Assembly (NCBI GenBank): GCA_045594105.1
Contig: JAZNXY010000123.1
Span: 1-11,944, forward strand
Length of the DNA stretch: 11,944 nt
Direction: 5' to 3'
DNA from: URNF01 sp045594105
Lineage (GTDB): Bacteria; Bacillota; Clostridia; Oscillospirales; Acutalibacteraceae
A program made the translations under genes and the position numbers. Shown piece after piece: positions 7,363 to 11,944 of this stretch (its first letter is position 1; every line of letters begins with the position of its first letter). Below the pieces are notes generated by a model. The model searched no databases, was not told the DNA's origin, and saw only the letters and a list, made by a program, of their open reading frames with translations.

Positions 7363-7398
7363 AAAAACAGCCGAGAGCAAAGCTCTCGGCTGTTTTTT
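7362..7398. terminator. bidirectional terminator between convergent genes
   Basis: A perfect 12-bp stem (ACAGCCGAGAGC at 7367-7378 with 7382-7393) around a 3-base loop is flanked by six A on the left and a T-run on the right, so it can stop transcription from both sides. It sits between the stop codons of the rightward flavoprotein gene and the leftward glycosidase. Confidence 0.92.
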
Positions 7399-7405
7399 GT
7401 TATGT

Positions 7406-9721
7406 TCAGGAAATCTGTAAGGTAGTAAAGCTGTTGGGTGTTTTGACAACGGTTTTGTTGCCGTCTACCGTGAAACTTACTTCTTTGCCGTCCGCCAATA
7501 CGTTGGTTGCCTGTACACCGTACATCAGCACCGCTTCTAAAGTGATGCCGTTTACGTTCTGAATGGTATGTACGCCGTTTTCGGTATCGGTGACAAATTC
7601 CATAAAGGTATTTTTATCCACATACTGCCGCATGGTGCGTTTTGCATCGGCAGGGGTGGTGAGCAGAACAGGCACGCGACGGCCGTCCGCCATCGAATCG
7701 CAGATATGAAGGCTTTCTGCCACATCTAATTTGATGGCGGTGCCTGCACGCAAAAATACGGGGATAGTGTCCCACGGTGCCGCCACCAAAACGGTGCGGT
7801 CGCCCTCCTCGCGCGCGGCGGTCCAAAGGTTGTACCAATTTCCCTTGGGGAACTGCACCTTTCGGCACTGTCTGCCCTCGGTGAGTATTGGGGCAACCAG
7901 CAATTCATTGCCGAACATATACTGAGTATCTACCGCGGCAAGCGCCTCGTCAGGGAACGCCATAGTCATAGCCGCCATGGTCGGTTCTGCAAAGAGATGT
8001 GCGCGGACAGCGGTGCTGTATACGTAATCAAGCATATTTTCGCGCCACCAAAAATGTTTTTGGAAGCAGGTAATGCCCTCGTTGCCGTATTCCCATGGAT
8101 TGCGCGGCTTGCCGAAACCGTGTGCACGCATAAACGGACTGAAAGTGCCGAATTGTACCCAACGGAGGTACAATTCGGGGGTGCTGTCGCCGTTGCCTCC
8201 AGCGATATCGCTACCCCACATATTGTAGCCGGACGCCATAGCGTTAAGGCCGCAATAGTATGCCTGCAAAAGGCCATAAAAGCGAGACGCTTGGTCACCG
8301 CCGAATTGGCACGCCTGCGACTGACTGCCGGCACAGCCCGAACGGCTGAACAAAACGTAATCGTCTCCCAGTTGTTCCTCGAAGATTTCACGCATGGTTT
8401 TATTATATATGTATGTATGCAGGTTGTGCATGGTGTTGCCGTCCTCGCCGTTATACAGCAGCGCATCGGTGCGGACATACTCGCCGTAATCAAGCATTGC
8501 ACCCTTGACGCCCCATTTGAAGAACGGCTCGTAGTGCGCTTTGATGACAGGCTTTGCGTTGGGATGGGTATAGTCAAACCAACCGCTGCAATGGGCGGCG
8601 GAAATGCGCTTATACCCTTTAGCGGTGACAATAGGCAATGCTTCGGGTTTTTTACTGCCTATCACTTTTTCCACAAAATCTTCGTTCAAATCCCGCGGCA
8701 GATACAGTGCGGGTCGGTTCCAACGGAACATACGCATGCCGATAGTGGCGGCAATATCGTATCCTTCCTGTCCTGCTTCGGATGGCGCACCTTCGCCGTA
8801 ACACGCCGAAATGTGCGGAATGCCCATAGCTTTGTAGCCGTCAATATAGCTTTGGAGTACCTCTTGCCAGGTTTTGCCGTTGATGTTTTCGGCGGGGTTA
8901 ACACTCCACTGGGTCGAAGCGCCGCCCATCCAGTATTGAAATGCCCACTTGGGCGGTAGAACACAATGACCTGTTAAGTCGGCATAGGACAACAGATTTT
9001 CCCGCGGGGTGCGGGTGAATACAAAGAAATCCGCAGTGGGACCGTTGAAATCAAAGCTATATTCGTGCGGCACCGTCTTGCCGAAATCTGCCCACGCACC
9101 GTACATGGAGTTGATGAAGAGGGTATATCCCTTGGTGCTGTGCAAAAGGGGTACATTCTTATATGCCTCATTGTGGTCGGCACCGTCGTCACCCCACGGC
9201 TCGTGGATGTAGGTATCGGCATTCCAGATGAGCGCGTCGTGTCCTACTTGGTTGAAGGTATTATACCGCTCACCGAGACCGTACAGCGCCTCGCTGTTTT
9301 GGAACGCAGACAACAGTTTCACCTTTTTGAGCTTTTTAATTTTGTTGCCGTCAAGTCCGAACAGAATGGAAGCACCATTGAAGGAGAATACCGTTTGGCC
9401 GTCAGCATTCAAGATGTCCAGCACGAAACCTAACGTTTCGTCTTTGCGGAACAAAGCGGTTTGCCCATTTGCGGTCATACGGAGAACCTTTTTGCCGCTG
9501 TAGGTGATAACCGCGTTATTATCGCACGAAAAAAAGCCTGTTTTTTGCACCAAGCGCACACCGCCGAGTTTTGGGAAGGTCACCGAAAAGGTATAGGTTT
9601 TCCCCAATACCTGCGTGCGGATACGTAAAGCGCGCTGTTCCTTTTTAATGGAAGAGACGGTTGTGTTAGCATACCACTCCACCGAAATATTCGGTATTTT
9701 TGGACATTCAACATACGCCAT
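7406..9721 (-). CDS. glycoside hydrolase family 31 alpha-glycosidase
   Basis: GH31 enzymes hydrolyse alpha-glycosidic bonds with retention (alpha-glucosidases, alpha-xylosidases and relatives). The 771-residue product has an N-terminal beta-sandwich leading to ALYGLGERYN (145-154), a (beta/alpha)8 barrel, and C-terminal beta domains. The likely nucleophile is D411 in AMLDYGEYVRTDA and the likely acid/base is D476 in FGGDQ; SDIAGG (504-509) and MRAHG (531-535) are further family marks. Size and C-terminal pattern recall YicI-type alpha-xylosidases, while GEYVRTDA recalls sulfoquinovosidases, so the substrate is open. There is no signal peptide, so it is probably cytoplasmic. The ATG at 9721 follows GAGGAGAG; an upstream in-frame ATG (9796) lies beyond the likely promoter and adds unconserved residues. 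Monocistronic. Confidence 0.93.
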   Translation of the reverse strand: MAYVECPKIPNISVEWYANTTVSSIKKEQRALRIRTQVLGKTYTFSVTFPKLGGVRLVQKTGFFSCDNNAVITYSGKKVLRMTANGQTALFRKDETLGFVLDILNADGQTVFSFNGASILFGLDGNKIKKLKKVKLLSAFQNSEALYGLGERYNTFNQVGHDALIWNADTYIHEPWGDDGADHNEAYKNVPLLHSTKGYTLFINSMYGAWADFGKTVPHEYSFDFNGPTADFFVFTRTPRENLLSYADLTGHCVLPPKWAFQYWMGGASTQWSVNPAENINGKTWQEVLQSYIDGYKAMGIPHISACYGEGAPSEAGQEGYDIAATIGMRMFRWNRPALYLPRDLNEDFVEKVIGSKKPEALPIVTAKGYKRISAAHCSGWFDYTHPNAKPVIKAHYEPFFKWGVKGAMLDYGEYVRTDALLYNGEDGNTMHNLHTYIYNKTMREIFEEQLGDDYVLFSRSGCAGSQSQACQFGGDQASRFYGLLQAYYCGLNAMASGYNMWGSDIAGGNGDSTPELYLRWVQFGTFSPFMRAHGFGKPRNPWEYGNEGITCFQKHFWWRENMLDYVYSTAVRAHLFAEPTMAAMTMAFPDEALAAVDTQYMFGNELLVAPILTEGRQCRKVQFPKGNWYNLWTAAREEGDRTVLVAAPWDTIPVFLRAGTAIKLDVAESLHICDSMADGRRVPVLLTTPADAKRTMRQYVDKNTFMEFVTDTENGVHTIQNVNGITLEAVLMYGVQATNVLADGKEVSFTVDGNKTVVKTPNSFTTLQIS

Positions 9722-9748
9722 AACGATTTCTCTCCTCTGCAAAACGCA

Positions 9749-9764
9749 ATATACATATGTATAT
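9749..9764. promoter_or_regulatory. 16-bp AT-rich palindrome, candidate operator of the GH31 gene
   Basis: ATATACAT followed by its exact complement ATGTATAT lies directly downstream of the proposed -10 box, covering the expected transcription start of the glycosidase gene. This position suits a repressor operator. No regulator gene is in the window, and AT-rich palindromes can arise by chance, so this is tentative. Confidence 0.35.
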
Positions 9765-9793
9765 ATTGTAACATGTAAAGTTTTGAGGCGCAA
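9765..9793 (-). promoter_or_regulatory. candidate promoter of the GH31 gene
   Basis: On the minus strand TTGCGC (plus 9788-9793, weak -35) and TACAAT (plus 9765-9770, 5 of 6) are spaced by 17 bases. Start near 9758 gives a leader of about 37 bases to the ATG at 9721. The weak -35 fits a regulated promoter. Confidence 0.5.
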
Positions 9794-9807
9794 CAAATTG
9801 GAGAAAG

Positions 9808-9954
9808 ATGGATGATTTTGTTTACCTTTCGGTTAATAAAACAGTATTAGGATGGCAGAATGCTCTCGCAAAGCAGGACTATGATAAAGCATATGCTGTT
9901 GCAAGACAGGCTGTTATTTTGCACATTTTTGACAAGGGGTCAAACCTGCGTTGA
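9808..9954 (+). CDS. small ORF of unknown function, doubtful
   Basis: A 48-codon frame starts with ATG preceded by GGAGAAAG (GGAG only four bases away) and encodes MDDFVYLSVNKTVLGWQNAL followed by a helical, charged stretch ending DKGSNLR. I do not recognise it. It has a plausible protein-like composition, but no clear promoter is seen upstream. It converges on the lipoprotein gene and overlaps its 3' end by about 40 bases. It may be a true small gene, or the 5' remnant of a larger gene cut off at the lipoprotein locus. Confidence 0.3.
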   Translation: MDDFVYLSVNKTVLGWQNALAKQDYDKAYAVARQAVILHIFDKGSNLR

Positions 9955-10330
9955 TAGCCCTTTCTTTTGTGGATGCACCCGAGTTTTTACCGCCGCAGCT
10001 TGAAAGGTAATGATACCGTTTGCCTTTTGGGGTTGTGTATACGGTAATGCCGTCGCTGACCAATGGTTTTACTGTGGTTTTCTTTGTGATTACTGTGGTG
10101 GCTTTGGTAGTGGTAGACTTTTTAGTAGTTGTTACCTTTGTGGTGGTCTTTTTGGTGGTGGTTATCGTGGTGGTTGTCTGCGTTGTTGTGGTGCTATCAG
10201 TTGTTAAAACAGTGGCACTTGTGGTATTGCTTGCTTCGTCATATACAGGCATTTCGCCGCAGCCGCAGAAGGATAATAACAGAGTAAAACCCAAAACAAT
10301 ACCGCAAAGAGCTTTGCAAAAAGCCGACAT
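9914..10330 (-). CDS. small lipoprotein with Thr-rich stalk and Cys/His metal-site-like C-terminus
   Basis: The 138-residue product starts with a hydrophobic export signal (about 5-21) ending in SFCGCG, a non-canonical lipobox with C24 (or C22) as the likely lipidated cysteine. Residues 36-87 form a threonine/lysine-rich low-complexity stalk with TTTK-type repeats, likely an extended and perhaps glycosylated wall-spanning linker. The C-terminus, VYTTPKGKRYHYLSSC followed by TPCQKC, places H107, C112, C133 and C136 as in the small Ada-like zinc-binding modules found at the ends of some secreted nucleases and surface proteins. The start at 10330 follows GGGTGGTGA; upstream in-frame ATGs (10348, 10372) lack a ribosome binding site. 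Function unknown; surface exposure is inferred. Confidence 0.75.
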   Translation of the reverse strand: MSAFCKALCGIVLGFTLLLSFCGCGEMPVYDEASNTTSATVLTTDSTTTTQTTTTITTTKKTTTKVTTTKKSTTTKATTVITKKTTVKPLVSDGITVYTTPKGKRYHYLSSCGGKNSGASTKERAINAGLTPCQKCAK

Positions 10331-10362
10331 ACGATTATCACCACCCATAAATGATATTGCAA

Positions 10363-10392
10363 AGCATACCATATACGACGTTAAGATGTCAA
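10363..10392 (-). promoter_or_regulatory. promoter of the small lipoprotein gene
   Basis: On the minus strand a perfect TTGACA (plus 10387-10392) lies 18 bases from TATGCT (plus 10363-10368), which is preceded by TGG and so forms an extended -10. The start near 10356 gives a leader of about 25 bases. It lies just past the distal terminator of the tRNA-Ser locus. Confidence 0.65.
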
Positions 10393-10421
10393 GCGGCTTC
10401 TTTGCGTACCCAAACTATCCG

Positions 10422-10462
10422 AAAAAAAGAACAGAGTACCCTTTTGGGCACTCTGTTCTTTT
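10422..10462 (-). terminator. terminator of the partial tRNA-Ser copy
   Basis: A 13-bp outer stem (10425-10437 with 10450-10462), one mismatch and a CCC/GGG inner stem enclose TTTT; seven T follow on the minus strand. Its outer arm AAAAGAACA is the same as in both tRNA-Gln terminators. Confidence 0.88.
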
Positions 10463-10478
10463 GGCGGAGAGTTAGGGA
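10461..10478 (-). pseudogene. tRNA-Ser 3'-end remnant
   Basis: 18 bases are identical to 10626-10643: read leftward they give the T-stem 3' strand (CCCTA), acceptor 3' strand ACTCTCC, G discriminator and encoded CCA of tRNA-Ser, followed by a separate terminator. The rest of the tRNA is absent, replaced by the insert at 10479-10587. The identity begins at the T-loop/T-stem junction, as at the tRNA-Gln locus. Confidence 0.78.
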
Positions 10479-10587
10479 ATCGTGGTTTTGCCGCGAAGTG
10501 TGAAGAATACAGCAGTGTGCACGGGCAAAACCTGCGCACCGAGCGAAGCTCGGTGTCTGCAGTTCGAATCCGATCTGTTTCTACAAA
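10479..10587. other. hairpin-rich insert between the two tRNA-Ser 3' ends
   Basis: This ~109-bp segment contains no credible gene. It has an inverted pair GGTTTTGCC/GGCAAAACC (10484-10492 and 10524-10532), a perfect stem-loop CACCGAGC-GAA-GCTCGGTG (10537-10555), and a T-loop-like GTTCGAATC (10562-10570) in the orientation opposite to tRNA-Ser. The layout parallels 181-305 at the tRNA-Gln locus, though the sequences are not obviously related. Confidence 0.6.
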
Positions 10588-10625
10588 GACAAAAAAGGAC
10601 GCCCAATATGGCGTCCCTTTTTGTC
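10588..10625 (-). terminator. terminator of tRNA-Ser
   Basis: GACAAAAA and GGACGCC (10588-10603) pair with GGCGTCC and TTTTTGTC (10610-10625), with one mismatch between the two stems. The A-rich outer arm supplies the T-run on the minus strand. It begins two bases after the encoded CCA. Confidence 0.82.
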
Positions 10626-10626
10626 T

Positions 10627-10714
10627 TGGCGGAGAGTTAGGGATTCGAACCCTAGGTCCCTTTCGGGACACAGCATTTCGAGTGCTGCACCTTCGACCAC
10701 TCGGACAACTCTCC
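10627..10714 (-). tRNA. tRNA-Ser (anticodon CGA), CCA encoded
   Basis: Read leftward the gene has acceptor GGAGAGT/ACTCTCC, an anticodon stem CAGCA/TGCTG with loop CTCGAAA giving anticodon CGA (serine TCG codons), and a T arm TAGGG/CCCTA around TTCGAAT. Its long variable arm GTCCCGAAAGGGAC marks a class II tRNA, as required for serine. The G discriminator and CCA are encoded. It has its own consensus promoter at 10757-10785 and a terminator directly downstream. Confidence 0.95.
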
Positions 10715-10725
10715 GTATTCAGTCA

Positions 10726-10759
10726 AATAAACCCTGTCGGTTTACCGACAGGGTTTATT
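10726..10759 (-). terminator. 15-bp hairpin after the SGNH gene, overlapping the tRNA-Ser start
   Basis: A perfect 15-bp stem (AATAAACCCTGTCGG with 10745-10759) encloses a 4-base loop. It lies 22 bases beyond the SGNH hydrolase stop codon and has only a weak T tail, so it is a plausible terminator for that gene. The predicted tRNA-Ser start falls inside it, so the precursor tRNA would begin with part of this hairpin. Confidence 0.65.
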
Positions 10760-10785
10760 ATATCGACTAATTTCTGAAATGTCAA
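10757..10785 (-). promoter_or_regulatory. promoter of tRNA-Ser
   Basis: TTGACA (plus 10780-10785) and TATAAT (plus 10757-10762) are both perfect on the minus strand, with a 17-base spacer. The -35 box contains the stop codon of the SGNH hydrolase gene, and the -10 box overlaps the first bases of the following hairpin. Confidence 0.9.
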
Positions 10786-11402
10786 TCCTTTTCGGTCAGT
10801 TCCTTGAAAATTGCCACCCAATGCTCCGCAATCAGTGCGTGCCCTGCGGGCGTGGGATGCACACCGTCGAGTGACCAGTGGGAAGCAGGGGCAACATTTT
10901 TGATTGCGTCATCAAAAACGTCCTGCAGCGGAACAGTATGCAGGTTATATTTTTTCGCCAAACGACGCACCGCTTCACGACGCAGGGTAACCTCGCCGTT
11001 GAAAACGTCCCATTTATCGTCGGTCGCAGGTCCGTGCATCAGGTACGGCTCCATTAACACCACTGTCATATCGGGGCAGTGTTCAAAGGTGAGTTCCAAC
11101 AGTAAATCGTATACCTTCTCAAACAATTCCGCAGATACACCGTTAGGGTTATCGTTTAACTCATGCCACACATCGTTCACGCCGATGAGAATGGACATAT
11201 AATCGGGCTTTAAGTTTGTGCATTCCCGTCGCCAGCGGGCTAAAAGGTCTACGACACGATGGCCGCTAACCCCACGGTTGATACATTCGTGTGTCGTGCC
11301 GTCTTTGGTAATGGCGGCGGTGGCTAACAGAGCATAGCCCATACCCAGCTTATCGCCACGGCTGCAATCGGTGATAGAATCGCCTTGAAACAGAATACGC
11401 AT
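10782..11402 (-). CDS. SGNH/GDSL-family hydrolase (esterase)
   Basis: SGNH hydrolases are serine esterases/acetylhydrolases, often removing acetyl groups from sugars or lipids. The 206-residue product shows all four blocks: FQGDSITD with nucleophile S9, NRGVSGHR with the oxyanion glycine G47, LIGVNDVWH with N75, and SLDGVHPTPAGH with D179 and H182. The GVND and DGVHP forms resemble the GDSL lipase/acylhydrolase group seen in carbohydrate-active clusters. There is no signal peptide, so it is cytoplasmic. The ATG at 11402 is eight bases from AAGGAA; the ATG two codons upstream (11408) is possible but only two bases from it. A promoter lies at 11433-11461. The actual substrate cannot be told from sequence. 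Confidence 0.92.
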   Translation of the reverse strand: MRILFQGDSITDCSRGDKLGMGYALLATAAITKDGTTHECINRGVSGHRVVDLLARWRRECTNLKPDYMSILIGVNDVWHELNDNPNGVSAELFEKVYDLLLELTFEHCPDMTVVLMEPYLMHGPATDDKWDVFNGEVTLRREAVRRLAKKYNLHTVPLQDVFDDAIKNVAPASHWSLDGVHPTPAGHALIAEHWVAIFKELTEKD

Positions 11403-11432
11403 ATTCATACTTCCTTTCCGATAACTGCATAC

Positions 11433-11461
11433 AGTATACCACGTGTGTAAAAGCGTGTCTA
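11433..11461 (-). promoter_or_regulatory. promoter of the SGNH hydrolase gene
   Basis: On the minus strand TAGACA (plus 11456-11461, 5 of 6) and TATACT (plus 11433-11438, 5 of 6) are spaced by 17 bases; the start would be near 11426. The rest of the divergent region up to 11630 is AT-rich, with an imperfect hairpin at 11494-11519 and no gene that I can support. Confidence 0.65.
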
Positions 11462-11636
11462 TAGCTGTAGAGGAACAAGTCAATATTTTTCAAAGCACAG
11501 CAATACGGCTATATTGTGCTGTATCTAAGCATTCTTTGAAGGAAAAAAGACAGGTTTTTAGGTGATTTTCACTTTTATCAGTTAAAAAAGAGACAAAAAG
11601 AAATATAATTTGGTTATTTTGACCAAAAAATAGGGG

Positions 11637-11665
11637 TTGCAAAGCATCTAATATAGGAGTATAAT
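11637..11665 (+). promoter_or_regulatory. promoter of the phosphorylase gene
   Basis: TTGCAA (11637-11642) and a perfect TATAAT (11660-11665) are separated by 17 bases. The start near 11672 leaves a short leader of about 25 bases containing GGAGGG (11685-11690), six bases before the ATG. A second TATAAT at 11604-11609 has only a poor -35. Confidence 0.75.
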
Positions 11666-11696
11666 AAAATTGCAATTATATTATGGAGGGATATCC

Positions 11697-11944
11697 ATGA
11701 CTGAAAAACAATTAAAAGCGGCATTGGAAACAAAATTGTTACATCAGTTCTCGGTACAGCCCGAAAACGCAACCAACGAGCATTTGTATAATGCACTCGT
11801 ATTGGTGTTGCGTGACGAGATGCGCCAGAACCGTATCAAATATGTTTCCGAAACCCACAAGCAGAATGCGAAGCAGGTATATTATCTGTGTATGGAATTC
11901 TTAATGGGTCGTTCGCTCAAAAATACGTTGTACAACTTGAATCT
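11697..11944 (+). CDS. glgP: glycogen/alpha-glucan phosphorylase, N-terminal part (runs off the window)
   Basis: The visible 82 codons match the N-terminus of the pyridoxal-phosphate-dependent alpha-glucan phosphorylases, which release glucose-1-phosphate from glycogen, starch or maltodextrin (GT35). The key stretch is KQVYYLCMEFLMGRSLKNTL near residues 61-80, corresponding to the family's YYLSMEFLxGR signature, here with Cys for the usual Ser. The preceding region LYNALVLVLRDEMRQNRIKY also fits the family. The ATG is fixed by GGAGGG six bases upstream and a strong promoter. The PLP lysine and active-site loops lie outside the window, so glgP cannot be separated from malP. Only the first tenth or so of the gene is present; the cut is the window edge, not a truncation. 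Confidence 0.9.
   Translation, partial: MTEKQLKAALETKLLHQFSVQPENATNEHLYNALVLVLRDEMRQNRIKYVSETHKQNAKQVYYLCMEFLMGRSLKNTLYNLN

Noticed and set aside
7997..8959. A 320-codon plus-strand frame opposite the GH31 gene
   Set aside because: The opposite strand encodes a clear full-length glycosidase with catalytic motifs; this frame shows no domain pattern and no ribosome binding site.
10050..10200. CRISPR-like or satellite repeat in the GGT/TGG-rich stretch
   Set aside because: No regular repeat-spacer pattern is present; the repetition is explained by Thr codons in the lipoprotein stalk.
10020..10475. A Val-rich plus-strand frame opposite the lipoprotein gene
   Set aside because: The valine runs are the reverse complement of the Thr codons of the lipoprotein stalk, so it is an antisense shadow, not a membrane protein.
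10381..10671. A frame spanning both tRNA-Ser 3' ends
   Set aside because: It translates tRNA and terminator sequence and has no start signal; not a gene.

Overview
The window reads as a chromosomal segment of a Gram-positive Clostridia-type bacterium (Bacillota; an Oscillospiraceae/Ruminococcaceae-like gut anaerobe is the best guess). Grounds: RNase Y as the major endonuclease, strong AGGAGG-type ribosome binding sites, textbook TTGACA/TATAAT promoters, abundant hairpin-plus-T-run terminators, and genes for intracellular alpha-glucan metabolism. The taxonomic placement is inference from these traits, not from a database match.

Layout. 1-420 is non-coding: a leftward promoter candidate at the edge, three successive minus-strand terminators, a partial copy of a tRNA-Gln 3' end, and an intact tRNA-Gln(CTG) read leftward. 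470-834 holds back-to-back promoters for tRNA-Gln and rny, then a leader of about 265 nt with at least eight consecutive stem-loops. 835-7362 is a rightward cluster: rny (RNase Y), recG (helicase), then two different FAD-dependent oxidoreductases (HI0933/BaiN-like and COG2509-like), packed with a 9-bp gap and a 4-bp ATGA overlap. A strong bidirectional terminator separates it from a leftward family 31 glycosidase (7406-9721). 9808-9954 is a doubtful small ORF. 9914-10330 is a leftward small lipoprotein with a threonine-rich stalk and a Cys/His metal-site-like C-terminus. 10425-10714 is a second tRNA locus, tRNA-Ser(CGA), again with a partial copy of its own 3' end downstream. 10782-11402 is a leftward SGNH/GDSL hydrolase. 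11697 to the right edge is the start of a glycogen/alpha-glucan phosphorylase with its own promoter.

How the genes fit together. rny and recG are housekeeping RNA-decay and recombination genes. The GH31 glycosidase, SGNH esterase and phosphorylase are consistent with sugar processing, but they sit in separate transcription units.

The most unusual signal is shared by the two tRNA loci. In both, a ~165-185 bp, hairpin-rich segment lies between the intact tRNA and a second copy of its 3' end. That second copy starts at the same place in the tRNA (the T-loop/T-stem junction) and carries its own terminator. This looks like the footprint of a small element that targets tRNA 3' ends. The structured rny leader is the second candidate for undescribed biology.
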